In this document: one piece after another, positions 42,825 to 52,664 of the stretch | Position numbering within the stretch: position 1 is the stretch's first letter | Layout: the number at the start of each line of letters is the position of its first letter | From: Streptomyces sp. NBC_00306 | GTDB lineage: Bacteria; Actinomycetota; Actinomycetes; Streptomycetales; Streptomycetaceae | Reading direction: 5' to 3' | NCBI RefSeq assembly: GCF_036169555.1 | Contig: NZ_CP108032.1 | Span: 5,518,001 to 5,582,000, forward strand | DNA length: 64,000 bases | The notes under the pieces: generated by a model | The model's input: the letters and a program-made list of their open reading frames with translations, nothing else | Databases searched by the model: none | What the model was told of the DNA's origin: nothing | Program-made: the position numbers and the translations under genes

Positions 42825-43580
42825 TTACGCACCGGCCCGGCGGAAGACACGTGTGCCGACCGTCACGGCGGCACCGGTGAGTGAGAGGGCGACGAGCGCT
42901 CCGTAGAGCATGGAGGCCGTGGCGTACTGGCCGACGTACGCGTCCCGCATCGCGTCCACCAGATAGCGGAACGGCATCAGATGCGAGAGCACGTCCAGCC
43001 ACCCCGGCGCCAGGGTCATCGGCAGCATCAGCCCGGAGAGCAGCATCGACGGCATGGCGAGCGCGTTGATCACCGGCCCGAACTCCTGTGGGGTGCGGAC
43101 CTTCAGTGCCAGCGCGTACGACAGCGAGGCGAGCGAGAGCGTCAGCAGACCGACGAAGGCGAAACCGATGAGGGCTCCGGCGAGCGGTACGCGCAGTCCC
43201 ATGACCAGAGCGGCCAGCACCAGCAGGACGCCCTGGAAGACGAAGAGCACGGCGTCGCGCAGGACCCGGCCGAGCAGCAGCGCCAGCCGGCTGACGGGGG
43301 TGACGCGCATCCGCTCCACCACGCCGTGGTTCTTCTCGATGATGACCGCGAATCCGGCGAAGGAGGCGCCGAACAGTCCGAGCTGGAGCAGCAGCCCCGG
43401 CACCAGGACCTGCCAGGAACTGCCGTTTGAGGACAGAGGCACGCCGGTGAGCAGAGGGCCGAAGAAGAGCAGGTAGAGCAGCGGCATCAGTACGCCGAAG
43501 AGGATCTGGAAGGGGGAGCGCAGGGTCTGCCGGGCGTACCGCCCGAAGATCAGCGCGGTGTCGGAGACGAGTGCAGACAT
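42825..43580 (-). CDS. ABC-2 type exporter permease
   Basis: 251 aa with six membrane segments and the ABC-2 signature after the fourth (ALAMPSMLLSGLMLPMTLAPGWLDVLSHLMPFRYLVDAMRD). Typical of DrrB-like drug or lipid exporters. It follows its ATPase gene by 20 bases. Substrate unknown. Confidence 0.92.
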   Translation of the reverse strand: MSALVSDTALIFGRYARQTLRSPFQILFGVLMPLLYLLFFGPLLTGVPLSSNGSSWQVLVPGLLLQLGLFGASFAGFAVIIEKNHGVVERMRVTPVSRLALLLGRVLRDAVLFVFQGVLLVLAALVMGLRVPLAGALIGFAFVGLLTLSLASLSYALALKVRTPQEFGPVINALAMPSMLLSGLMLPMTLAPGWLDVLSHLMPFRYLVDAMRDAYVGQYATASMLYGALVALSLTGAAVTVGTRVFRRAGA

Positions 43581-43600
43581 GAGGAGTCCTGGAGGGGGGT

Positions 43601-44383
<783 letters not shown>

Positions 44384-44463
44384 GGGGCACAGAAAAACAG
44401 AATCCCTTAAATTTTGCAATGACACCAAGTTTTGGTTCTGGCCAAGAAAGCTACGATGACGCC
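44384..44463. promoter_or_regulatory. Divergent TetR/ABC promoter region
   Basis: 80 bases, strikingly AT-rich for this genome. ACCAA-GTT-TTGGT (44424-44436) overlaps TTGG-TTCTGG-CCAA (44432-44445), giving inverted repeats suited to a TetR dimer. TACGAT (44452-44457) ends six bases before the TetR ATG, so that mRNA is probably leaderless; TTTTGG at 44430-44435 is the possible -35. Confidence 0.55.
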
Positions 44464-45105
44464 ATGGCCGAGGGACTGAGAGAGCGCAAGAAGCGGCAGA
44501 CCAGACAGCACATCTCGGACGTCGCGACCGGTCTGTTCCTCCAGCGCGGCTTCGACGCGGTCACCATCGCCGAGATCGCCGAGGCCGCCGATGTGTCGGT
44601 CAACACCGTCTACAACTACTTCCCGGCCAAGGAGGAGCTCTTCCTCGACCGCAGCCGCGGCGTCGTCGACCGGCTCTCCCGGTGGGTGCGCGGCAGACGT
44701 GCCGGAGAGTCGGCGGCCGACGCCGTCCTGCGCGAACTGCGCGAGGCCGTCGAGAGTGTTTCGCCCACCGTCGGACTTTTCGACGGCTACGCGGACTTCA
44801 TGAACGTCATCACCGAGGCGCACACCCTGCGTTCGCGGCTGTGGGCCATACAGCAGGAGAGCCTCCTCGATCTGGAGGACACGATGCGACAGGAGGCTGA
44901 CCCCGCGGACGGCGACCTGCTGCCCTCCCTGGTCGCCGGTCAGCTCTCCTGGCTGCACAGCACGGTGCTCGGCTGGATCGGTACGGAGATGGTCAAGCGG
45001 CGGCCGGCCGCCGAGGTGTCCCGTGAAGCCCTCGTCCTCCTGGACGAGATGGAGGAGCTGCTGGGTGAGCGGGTCCTTCGCTACGCGGTCCGCACCGCGG
45101 AATGA
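44464..45105 (+). CDS. TetR family regulator
   Basis: 213 aa. N-terminal HTH: TRQHISDVATGLFLQRGFDAVTIAEIAEAADVSVNTVYNYFPAKEELF in the usual TetR order. The C-terminal ligand domain is helical and not informative. No Shine-Dalgarno is present; the -10 box spacing implies a leaderless start at the ATG. It probably represses the divergent ABC exporter and itself. Confidence 0.92.
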   Translation: MAEGLRERKKRQTRQHISDVATGLFLQRGFDAVTIAEIAEAADVSVNTVYNYFPAKEELFLDRSRGVVDRLSRWVRGRRAGESAADAVLRELREAVESVSPTVGLFDGYADFMNVITEAHTLRSRLWAIQQESLLDLEDTMRQEADPADGDLLPSLVAGQLSWLHSTVLGWIGTEMVKRRPAAEVSREALVLLDEMEELLGERVLRYAVRTAE

Positions 45106-45230
45106 CGCGTACCAGTGTGATGTCCGTCATCTGAGACGTGACGCGCATCTCTTCGCCGCCACACGGCACCTCACGAACGCTAACCTCCGCCGGAGAGGCG
45201 AAATGTAAACAGGTGTTAAGGGGTGTCGCA

Positions 45231-46079
45231 GTGGCCAGGAAGCTCGCCGTCATCGGGGCCGGACTCATGGGGTCCGGTATCGCGCAGGTCTCTGCCCAGG
45301 CGGGCTGGGACGTGGTTCTGCGTGATGTCACCGACGAGGCGCTGACCCGCGGCAAGGACGGCATCAAGGCCTCGTACGAGAAGTTCGTCTCCAAGGGCAA
45401 GCTCGAAGCGTCCGACGCGGAAGCCGCGTTGGCGCGCATCACCACCACGACCGACCTGGACGCCGTCGCCGACGCCGACATCGTCGTGGAGGCGGTCTTC
45501 GAGAAGCTCGAGGTCAAGCACGAGATCTTCCGTGCGCTGGACAAGCTCGTACGCGACGACGCCGTGCTGGCGTCCAACACGTCCGCCATCCCGATCACCA
45601 AGATCGCGGCCGTGACGGAGCGTCCGGAACGCGTCGTGGGCGCCCACTTCTTCTCTCCCGTCCCGATGATGCAGCTGTGCGAACTCGTGCGCGGCTACAA
45701 GACCAGCGACGAAACCCTCGCCACCACACGGGAGTTCGCCGAGTCCGTCGGGAAGACCTGCATCGTCGTCAACCGCGACGTCGCCGGCTTCGTGACCACC
45801 CGTCTCATCTCGGCGCTCGTGGTCGAGGCCGCGAAGCTCTACGAGTCGGGCGTCGCCTCCGCGGAGGACATCGACATCGCCTGCAAGCTGGGCTTCGGCC
45901 ACGCCATGGGGCCGCTCGCGACCGCCGACCTGACGGGCGTGGACATCCTGCTGCACGCGACGAGCAACATCTACACCGAGTCCCAGGACGAGAAGTTCGC
46001 GCCGCCGGAGCTGATGCGCCGGATGGTGGACGCCGGTGACATCGGCCGCAAGAGCGGGCAGGGCTTCTACAAGCACTGA
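45231..46079 (+). CDS. 3-hydroxybutyryl-CoA dehydrogenase
   Basis: 282 aa. NAD-binding motif LAVIGAGLMGSGIAQVSAQAG at the N-terminus, SNTSAIPITKIA, the catalytic His in GAHFFSPVPMMQLCELV, and the C-terminal domain with NRDVAGFVTTRL and GFGHAMGPLATADLTGVD. Interconverts acetoacetyl-CoA and 3-hydroxybutyryl-CoA (short-chain 3-hydroxyacyl-CoA). GTG start after AAGGGG. A double inverted repeat follows the stop. Confidence 0.95.
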   Translation: MARKLAVIGAGLMGSGIAQVSAQAGWDVVLRDVTDEALTRGKDGIKASYEKFVSKGKLEASDAEAALARITTTTDLDAVADADIVVEAVFEKLEVKHEIFRALDKLVRDDAVLASNTSAIPITKIAAVTERPERVVGAHFFSPVPMMQLCELVRGYKTSDETLATTREFAESVGKTCIVVNRDVAGFVTTRLISALVVEAAKLYESGVASAEDIDIACKLGFGHAMGPLATADLTGVDILLHATSNIYTESQDEKFAPPELMRRMVDAGDIGRKSGQGFYKH

Positions 46080-46087
46080 TCCTCCAG

Positions 46088-46132
46088 AACCGATGTGGCA
46101 TCACCCCATGGGGTGAATTCAGTATCGGTTCG
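46088..46132. promoter_or_regulatory. Nested palindromes after the hydroxybutyryl-CoA dehydrogenase gene
   Basis: TCACCCCATGGGGTGA (46102-46117) is a perfect 16-base palindrome, enclosed by outer arms GAACCGAT (46088-46095) and ATCGGTTC (46125-46132), also perfect. It lies between the dehydrogenase stop and the STAS gene. It may be a terminator or, since a loopless palindrome is a poor hairpin, a binding site for a dimeric regulator of the STAS gene. Confidence 0.6.
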
Positions 46133-46245
46133 CTTACAAACAGCAACCACTCGGCCCACGCGGCAGTCAGTTGTTGCAAGACAGAAGAGCAGCCAGAGCA
46201 GACAGAGTCAGTCACAGGGCACTGAAGCACTCTCGGGGAGCGCAT

Positions 46246-46569
46246 ATGCACATCAGGGGCGACCACGCCGAGCTGGTCGTCGGGGGCCGCCTCGACGTCC
46301 GCAGCGCGGCGGACGCCCGTACGGTCCTGCACTCGGCCGTCGACGACGGAGTCGGCGACCTGGTGCTCGACCTGACCGACCTCGACTCCTGGGACGCCAC
46401 CGGGCTCGGGGTCATCATGGGCGCCCACCGGCGTGCCGGCCGATGCGGGCGAAGACTGGTTCTGCGCGGAGTGCCGCCGCAGATGCAGCGCCTGCTGGTG
46501 GCCACCCGACTGCACCGCATCCTCGCGATCGAGGGCGGCCTCGCCGCCGAGTCGCTGCCGCGGGTCTGA
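46246..46569 (+). CDS. STAS-domain anti-anti-sigma factor
   Basis: 107 aa, one STAS domain: HAELVVGGRLDVRSAADART, LVLDLTDLDSWDATGLGVIMGAHRRA. In SpoIIAA relatives the phospho-residue is the last Ser of D-S-S-G; here D-A-T-G offers Thr, so phosphorylation would be on threonine. Binds and removes an anti-sigma kinase. No anti-sigma factor gene is adjacent. GGGGAG before the ATG. The membrane-tethered NTPase gene follows after 330 bases on the same strand. Confidence 0.9.
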   Translation: MHIRGDHAELVVGGRLDVRSAADARTVLHSAVDDGVGDLVLDLTDLDSWDATGLGVIMGAHRRAGRCGRRLVLRGVPPQMQRLLVATRLHRILAIEGGLAAESLPRV

Positions 46570-46901
46570 CGCCCCGGACGGAGTTGCCCGGGTTGGGGCG
46601 GAATCGCTCCTTCCGGGGATGAACGTTCCGCCGGGTGCGCACCGTGCGGCACCTCGCAATCCTCACGAGAATGTGACGTCCCGGGCGGGGCGGCACCCCC
46701 CTGGTTCGGCGTTACCCTGCAACCGTCTAGGGTTCGGTCGCCCGCCGTTTTGACGAACCCACGCGGCGGGCACCGGACCCGAAGCGACAGCGGGGCGTGC
46801 AGAGTGGCCGGGAGGGACATCGGCACGTGGCTCCGCCACAGAGTCAACAGAATCTTGGCGGGGACGAACCTATGCGAAGCCGCATCTGGGGGGCTTGAAC
46901 C
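46570..46901 (+). promoter_or_regulatory. Spacer and candidate promoter for the NTPase gene
   Basis: 330 bases without a gene. TTCGGC (46705-46710) and TAGGGT (46728-46733) have 17-base spacing and could form a promoter, giving a leader of about 160 bases. Confidence 0.35.
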
Positions 46902-49394
46902 ATGGACAAGGACAGTTTCGGCGAGGGCGCGGGCCAGCCGCGCCCGCCGCGCGACCCCGGCACGCCCGACTTCGGACAGCACGTGCCCGCGCTCGCGCGC
47001 ACCGTTCGGATCGTCGCGGGCGACTTCCTGCTCACCGTCAATCCCGTCGACGGCAGCGAGATAGAACCCTGCCCGCCGGGAGAGGCGCCGGTCGCGCCGG
47101 TCCGCCACACCGCCGAGGAACGGGCCGAGCTCCAGCGCGCCGCGCAGCCGCCCGTGCCACCCGGCCCGCCCGCGCCGCGGCTCCCGCTGCTGGAGCGCGA
47201 CGAGGAACGCGAGCGGCTGGTGCGGCTGCTGGGCCGAGGACGCTCCGTACGCCTGTCGGGGCCCTCGGGCTCCGGGCGCAGCGCTCTGCTCGACACCGTC
47301 GCCGAGGACTGCGCCACGCTCGCACCCGACGGCGTCGTACGCCTGAACGGACTGCACCGCACCCCGACGGATCTGCTGCACGAACTGTTCGCGGCCGTGT
47401 ACAAGGCGCCGCAGCGGCGGCCCGACCGTGCGAGCCTGCTGACGCACATCCGGGAGATAGGCGCGATCGTCGTCCTCGACGATCTCGACTTCGGCGGCGC
47501 GTCGCTCACCGAACTGCTCGACGCGGCCCCCGAGTGTGCCTTCCTCCTCGCCGCCACCCCCGACGTCCCGGCGCCCGGCGCCGACGCGCACCTCGAAGAG
47601 GTCGGCCTCACGGGCCTCGGCCGCGCCGCCTCGCTGGACCTCCTCCAGCGCACCGTCGAACGGTCGCTGACCGAGGACGAGACGAACTGGGCGGGCGACC
47701 TCTGGTTCGAGTCCGAGGGCCTTCCGCTCCGCTTCGTGCAGGCGGGCGCGCTGCTGCGGCAGTGCGACGAACTGCGCGCCGACCCGGAGGCCTTCGAGGC
47801 GTACGCGCCGTACGACGCGGCCGAGGGCAACGACGTACCACTGCCCAGCCTGGGCGAGGGCGCGGCGCCCGCAGCGCTGCTGGCCTCCCGGCTGAGCGAC
47901 TCCGCCCGGGAGACCCTGCGCTTCGCGGTCGCACTCGGCGGCGAGGTGCCGCACCAGGCCCACCTCCCCGCGCTCGTGGGGGACACCCACGCGGACGCCG
48001 CACTCGGCGAACTGATGAGCTGCGGCCTGCTCTCGCCGGTCGGCGGACGCTACCGGCTGGCCGGCGGTGTGCCGGCCCAGCTCACGGAGAAGGGGTACGC
48101 GGAGGACGCGGCGGCCCACGCGCACACGGCGGCCCAGCACTACGCCTGGTGGGCCGGACACCCGTCCGTCACCCCCGAGCGGGCCGTGGCCGAGTCGGAC
48201 GCCCTGCTGTCCGCCCTCGCGGCACTGGTGCCGGGCACGGAGGCGGGCCACCCCAGCGCGGCCGTCCTGCTCGCCCGCAGCGCCGCACCCGCCTTTGCGG
48301 CCGGGATGCACTGGGGCGCGTGGGAACGTGTCCTGCGGGTGGGATCCGAAGCCGCTCGAATAGCGGGCGAAGTGGCTGAAGAGGCCTACTTCCACCACGA
48401 ATTGGGCATCCTGGCGCTCTGCACGGACAGCCTGGACCGGGCGCGCGCCGAGCTGGAGGCGTCGATCGCCCTGCGCGGCGCACTCGCCGACAAGAGCGGA
48501 ACCGTCGCAGGACGGCGGGCGCTCGCGCTCGTCACGGACCGCGAGAACGGGCTCGTGCCGAGTGTTCCCGCCACTGCCGTACCGGCGGGGCAGGAAGTGG
48601 TCCCGGTGCGCAAGAAGGAGCCCTCCTCGCCCGCGAAGGGTGCGCCGGCGAACCTGCCCGTGCCGCTCGCGGGTCTCGGGGCGTCGCGGGCTGCGTCTTC
48701 TGCGTCTTCTGCGTCTTACACGTCTTCCACGACCGGCACGACGCCGGAGACGCTGGTCGCGAGCGGTACGCCGGTCAACGGCAGCACGAAGAAGCGCCGG
48801 CGCCCCGCGGTACTCGGCAGCGGCCGCAACCTCGTCGCCGCGGGTGCGGGCGCGCTGCTCGCCGTCGTGCTCGGCACGGTGGTGACGCTGGGCGCGACCT
48901 CGGACAACCAGGACCCGCCGAGCGACAAGGTCGGCAACGGCCGGTCGGCGAACGAGGACGACGGCCAGGACGGCCTCACCGCGGACGAGCCCGAGAACGG
49001 CTCGGACGACGGCCCGAGCGACCCGTCCGATGTCCCGGACCCGTCGGGAGCGGTGACTCCGGGGTCGAGTGCGTCGAATGACGGGGAGGAAGAGCCCGGG
49101 GGCGGGGTCTCGCCGAGCAGGTCGGAGCCCGGGGGTGGGGCGTCGTCGGGGAAGCCGAAGCCGACGAAGTCGTCGACGACGAGGCCGCCGTCGTCGAGTG
49201 AGCCGCCCACGACACCGCCGCCGACGACATCGCCCCCGTCATCGAGTGAGCCGCCGCCCACGACGACGCCGCCCACGACGCCAGGCACGCCGGCCGAGGA
49301 GAACACGTCAGCGGGCGGGCCCAGTGAATCGTCGGGTGCGTCGATGACGAGCAGTGCGCCGGTGTCCGAGCCGGCGGGGGAGCCGGTCATCTGA
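46902..49394 (+). CDS. Membrane-tethered AAA/STAND-type NTPase with extracellular P/S/T tail
   Basis: 830 aa. Residues 1-95 are proline-rich with a short beta segment. An NTPase domain follows: Walker A LSGPSGSGRSALLD (about 118-131) and Walker B GAIVVLDDLD (187-195), then winged-helix and helical regions as in STAND ATPases (LPLRFVQAGALLRQCDEL; a possible TPR-like region with FHHELGILALCTDSLDRARAEL). One membrane segment at about 640-662 (NLVAAGAGALLAVVLGTVVTL) is preceded by KKRRRP, so the ATPase is cytoplasmic. The last 165 residues are acidic, then S/T/P repeats (PPTTPPPTTSPPSSSEPPP), probably outside and within the wall. I do not know a named family; it looks like a signalling or wall-sensing protein. 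Confidence 0.8.
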   Translation: MDKDSFGEGAGQPRPPRDPGTPDFGQHVPALARTVRIVAGDFLLTVNPVDGSEIEPCPPGEAPVAPVRHTAEERAELQRAAQPPVPPGPPAPRLPLLERDEERERLVRLLGRGRSVRLSGPSGSGRSALLDTVAEDCATLAPDGVVRLNGLHRTPTDLLHELFAAVYKAPQRRPDRASLLTHIREIGAIVVLDDLDFGGASLTELLDAAPECAFLLAATPDVPAPGADAHLEEVGLTGLGRAASLDLLQRTVERSLTEDETNWAGDLWFESEGLPLRFVQAGALLRQCDELRADPEAFEAYAPYDAAEGNDVPLPSLGEGAAPAALLASRLSDSARETLRFAVALGGEVPHQAHLPALVGDTHADAALGELMSCGLLSPVGGRYRLAGGVPAQLTEKGYAEDAAAHAHTAAQHYAWWAGHPSVTPERAVAESDALLSALAALVPGTEAGHPSAAVLLARSAAPAFAAGMHWGAWERVLRVGSEAARIAGEVAEEAYFHHELGILALCTDSLDRARAELEASIALRGALADKSGTVAGRRALALVTDRENGLVPSVPATAVPAGQEVVPVRKKEPSSPAKGAPANLPVPLAGLGASRAASSASSASYTSSTTGTTPETLVASGTPVNGSTKKRRRPAVLGSGRNLVAAGAGALLAVVLGTVVTLGATSDNQDPPSDKVGNGRSANEDDGQDGLTADEPENGSDDGPSDPSDVPDPSGAVTPGSSASNDGEEEPGGGVSPSRSEPGGGASSGKPKPTKSSTTRPPSSSEPPTTPPPTTSPPSSSEPPPTTTPPTTPGTPAEENTSAGGPSESSGASMTSSAPVSEPAGEPVI

Positions 49395-49701
49395 CGGGCG
49401 CGGGTGCTTGCGGGGCGCTGCCCCGGACCCCGCGCCTCAATCGCCGGCGGGGCTTGATTTTCCAGCCCGTCCGGCGTTTGAGGACACTGCCCGGAGGGCG
49501 GTGCCGCCGTCGCGGCGTGAGGTGCGGGTGCTTGCGGGGTGCTGCCCCGGACCCCGCGCCTCAATCGCCGGCGGGGCTTGATGTGCGGGCTCTTGCGCCT
49601 CGACGGCGGGCTTGATGTGCGGGCCGTAGAAATCCAGCCCGTCCGGCGATTGAGGACCAGGGGCACTCGGGGGCAGCGCCCCCGAGCATCACCGCCCCCG
49701 C
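49395..49701. repeat. Streptomyces intergenic repeat cluster
   Basis: Two 59-bp direct copies (49400-49458 and 49524-49582) differ at one base. Each carries CCTCAATCGCCGGCGGGGCTTGA, and matching inverted pieces (CAGCCCGTCCGGCGTTTGAG at about 49467, and with GATTGAG at about 49637) follow, so the sequence can fold into long imperfect hairpins. I recognise this as a repeat common between Streptomyces genes. It lies between two converging genes and probably acts as terminator. Confidence 0.75.
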
Positions 49702-50373
49702 TCAGAACAGCCGCAGCTTGTCGTCCTCGATGCCCCGCATCGCGTTGTAGTCCAGCACCACACACCCGATGCCCCGGTCCGTCGCCAGCACCCGTGCCTG
49801 CGGCTTGATCTCCTGGGCCGCGAACACGCCCTTCACCGGCGCCAGATGCGGGTCCCTGTTCAGCAGTTCCAGGTAGCGCGTCAGCTGTTCCACGCCGTCG
49901 ATCTCGCCGCGGCGCTTGATCTCCACCGCGACCGTCGCGCCGTCCGCGTCACGGCACAGGATGTCCACCGGGCCGATGGCCGTGGGGTATTCGCGGCGGA
50001 TGAGGCTGTAGCCCTCGCCCAGCGTCTCGATGCGGTCGGCGAGGAGTTCCTGCAGATGCGCCTCCACACCGTCCTTGATCAGGCCGGGGTCCACGCCGAG
50101 CTCGTGCGAGAAGTCGTGGAGGATTTCCTCCATCGTGATGATCAGTTTCTCGCCCGCTTTGTTGATGACCGTCCACACGCTGTCGTTTTCGTCGGAGCCT
50201 TCCTTGAGCGTGCAGGGAGGGGACATCCAGTTCAGTGGTTTGTAGGCCCTGTCGTCAGCGTGGATCGAGACGCTGCCGTCCGCCTTGACCAGGATCAGAC
50301 GGGGTGCAGAGGGCAGGTGGGCGGTGAGCCGGCCCGCGTAGTCCACGGAGCAGCGGGCGATGACAAGACGCAT
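49702..50373 (-). CDS. nucS: Mismatch-specific endonuclease NucS (EndoMS)
   Basis: 223 aa. N-terminal DNA-binding/dimer domain (MRLVIARCSVDYAGRLTAHL, RLILVKADGSVSIHADDRAYKPLNWM) and C-terminal RecB-like nuclease with GPVDILCRD, the catalytic TVAVEIKRRGEIDGVEQLTRYLELL and a C-terminal DNKLRLF-type clamp-binding end (GIEDDKLRLF). Replaces MutSL mismatch repair in actinobacteria by cutting both strands at mismatches with help of the beta clamp. The ATG 50373 is preferred over an ATG eight codons upstream. Confidence 0.95.
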   Translation of the reverse strand: MRLVIARCSVDYAGRLTAHLPSAPRLILVKADGSVSIHADDRAYKPLNWMSPPCTLKEGSDENDSVWTVINKAGEKLIITMEEILHDFSHELGVDPGLIKDGVEAHLQELLADRIETLGEGYSLIRREYPTAIGPVDILCRDADGATVAVEIKRRGEIDGVEQLTRYLELLNRDPHLAPVKGVFAAQEIKPQARVLATDRGIGCVVLDYNAMRGIEDDKLRLF

Positions 50374-50612
50374 GGTCGGCAACGCTACTCGACGCACGTG
50401 GTCGCGCGCGATTCGCCCTACAAGCCCCGTTCGTTAATGGCCGGTTGTGCTCCCAATCTCCTGGTGTCGGCAGGACTGCGCACTTACCGTGGATGCAGGA
50501 GGTTGTCGGTTGTGCACTCTGCGTCGTCATGCGTGGCTCATGTCGTCGCGTCCGGCACCCTCCTTCCCTGCCCGTAAGGCCCCGTCGACCCGGGGTCGCG
50601 AGAGGAGAACCC

Positions 50613-51005
50613 ATGTCGCTCGACGTCTCACCGGCGCTTTTGGAACAGGCCGAGCGAGGCGAGGTCGATGAAGCAGCATTCGTCGACTGCGTCCGGACCT
50701 CCCTGCCCTTTGCATGGGAGATGATCAGTTCGCTGGTGGCACAGCTGAAGGTCGACGGCGGGGACTTCGCCGACAACCAGACGCCTCCGCCGGACGAGCA
50801 GGCACGTGGTCAGCTGCTGCGTGCACTCGCGAGTGATGCCATTCGCGGTGCGCTGCAGCGGCACTTCGGAGTGCGTCTGGCATTCCAGAACTGCCACCGC
50901 GTTGCGGTGTTCCCGCTGGATTCATCGGTGGACGAGCGGCTCGCCCGCTTCACTTCTATACGGGGCCAGTTGCTCAACCAGTCGCCCGAACTGCGCGACT
51001 GCTGA
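50613..51005 (+). CDS. SCO5389-family protein
   Basis: 130 aa. Begins MSLDVSPALLEQAERGEVDEAAFVDCVRTSLPFAWEMI and ends RGQLLNQSPELRDC. This is the small actinobacterial family named after S. coelicolor SCO5389, always near nucS in my recollection; no function is known. Soluble, mainly helical. AGAGGAGAA before the ATG. Confidence 0.85.
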   Translation: MSLDVSPALLEQAERGEVDEAAFVDCVRTSLPFAWEMISSLVAQLKVDGGDFADNQTPPPDEQARGQLLRALASDAIRGALQRHFGVRLAFQNCHRVAVFPLDSSVDERLARFTSIRGQLLNQSPELRDC

Positions 51006-51089
51006 TCTCCTTTGCTGCCGCTCCGCATCGCAGGAGGTGCAACTGGTGCCGGAGCGGCAGCACGCCGGGGACGCGCGGTGCGTCCCGGC

Positions 51090-52121
51090 TCACGACACCA
51101 GGGGCAGGACCTCCTCGCCCAGCCGTCGTACGTTCTCCTCCGTGGCCGCCAGATCGCCCGAGCCCTCGACGAGCAGGGCGAACCGCCGGATTCCGGTGCG
51201 CTCGGCGGTGGCCGCGAGCCGGTCCGCGGCGAGCCGGGGCGGGCCCACCGGGTGCAGCCCGCACAGCAATTCCGTGTACGCGACGGGGTCCCGCATCGAG
51301 CGGTGCCTCCCATCGACCGTGACATGAGCCTCCAGGCCCTGCTTGAGCCAGCCCGGCATCGCCTTGAGCAGCGTCTCCCTGGCCTCCGGGCCGCGGTCCG
51401 CGATCTGCGCCACGCCCGCGGACACATGGCCGGCCTGAGTGACCTCCTCGGGCGCGTGGCCCGCGGCAAGAGCCAGCCGGCGCCACATGGCGACCATGTC
51501 CGCCTTCTCCTCGTCCCCGCAGTGCATTCCGAGCAGCATCGGCAGTCCGCGCTCGGCGGCGAGGGTCACGCTGCTCGGGGACGTACAGGCGACCACCACC
51601 TCGGGGCCCTCCGGCGGTCCGCCGAACAGCTCGTCGGGCCGGGGCACCACCGGTACCTCCCGGAAGCTGAACCGGTCCCCGCGGGTGCCGACGCTGGGCT
51701 CGCGCAGCCAACGCATCAACAGATCCAGCGATTCGGGGAAGTCCCTCTCGTACGCGTCGAGGCCCGAGCCGAAGACCTCCAGGTCGATCCAGGGCCCGCC
51801 GCGTCCCACACCGAGGGAGAAGCGGCCGCCGCTGGTCAGATGCAGCAGCGCGGCCTGCTCGCCGAGCGCCACGGGGTGCACGCTGGGGAGCACGGTGACC
51901 GCCGTGCCCACGCGGATTCTCTCCGTACGCCCGAGCAGCAGCGCGGCGAGCGTCACGGCCGAGGGGCACACTCCGTAGGGCACGAAGTGGTGCTCGGCCA
52001 GCCAGACGGAATCCAGCCCGGACTCCTCCGCGACCTCGGCGGACCGCACCGCCCGGTGCAGTGCCTCCCCCTGTCCCTGGCCCGGGAATTGGGCCGCCAG
52101 AACGAAAGTTCCCACGCGCAT
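51090..52121 (-). CDS. LLM-class (luciferase-like) flavin/F420 oxidoreductase
   Basis: 343 aa, one bacterial-luciferase-like TIM barrel: MRVGTFVLAAQFPGQ, VWLAEHHFVPYG, TERIRVGTAVTVLPSVHPV, GRFSLGVGRGGPWID, then the C-terminal RFALLVEGSGDL. Members use FMN or F420; the residues visible do not settle which. The ATG 52121 begins at the barrel; an open frame upstream has no coding character. It converges with the SCO5389-family gene. Confidence 0.9.
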   Translation of the reverse strand: MRVGTFVLAAQFPGQGQGEALHRAVRSAEVAEESGLDSVWLAEHHFVPYGVCPSAVTLAALLLGRTERIRVGTAVTVLPSVHPVALGEQAALLHLTSGGRFSLGVGRGGPWIDLEVFGSGLDAYERDFPESLDLLMRWLREPSVGTRGDRFSFREVPVVPRPDELFGGPPEGPEVVVACTSPSSVTLAAERGLPMLLGMHCGDEEKADMVAMWRRLALAAGHAPEEVTQAGHVSAGVAQIADRGPEARETLLKAMPGWLKQGLEAHVTVDGRHRSMRDPVAYTELLCGLHPVGPPRLAADRLAATAERTGIRRFALLVEGSGDLAATEENVRRLGEEVLPLVS

Positions 52122-52334
52122 CGCCTTGTGCCTCCTTGCGGCCGACGCGTCACTCCCCCCAGTGGCATTAACGTCTGACACGTGCCATAGGCACGGCCAG
52201 GAGTGAAGTTGTTGCGATTTTCCGGTAACTGCCCTCCGGTGGCTGCCACCGTCCCACACCGCCGGGACGAGTACCCCGGACTTCGGGCCGTAGGCTGGAG
52301 GGGAACTGTCCGGACTTGCCCCGTGAGGTGTCAC

Positions 52335-52664
52335 GTGTCCCCGCGCCGCAACCGCCCCAAGGGCGGCGAGAACCCGTCCGCGCCGCCCGGTGAGCCGGGT
52401 GAGAGGTACGGCGGCTTCGGTCGCAGCGAGGAATGGCAGGGCGAGGACTGGTCGGTCCGCCACGTCGCCGGCGCAAGTGCCGCGGGCAAGCGGTACCGGT
52501 GTCCGGGCTGCGACCAGGAGATCCCCGCCGCCCTGCCGCATGTGGTCGCCTGGCCGGAGCACGGCGGCGTGGAGGACCGGCGTCACTGGCACAAGGCCTG
52601 CTGGAACGCGAAGGACCGCCGCACCTCGCGGGTGCAGCGGTCCCGTAACGCGCCGAAATACTGA
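52335..52664 (+). CDS. Small zinc-ribbon-like protein, 109 aa
   Basis: Starts at GTG (VSPRRNRPKGG). A polar N-terminus with EEWQGEDWSVRHVAG, then YRCPGCDQEIPAALPHVVAWP (one CxxC pair) and HWHKACWNAKDRR, which can supply His and Cys for one zinc site. Conserved in Streptomyces as an unassigned small protein (often mislabelled ATP/GTP-binding). Its stop lies in the first copy of a 32-bp tandem repeat. Confidence 0.8.
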   Translation: MSPRRNRPKGGENPSAPPGEPGERYGGFGRSEEWQGEDWSVRHVAGASAAGKRYRCPGCDQEIPAALPHVVAWPEHGGVEDRRHWHKACWNAKDRRTSRVQRSRNAPKY

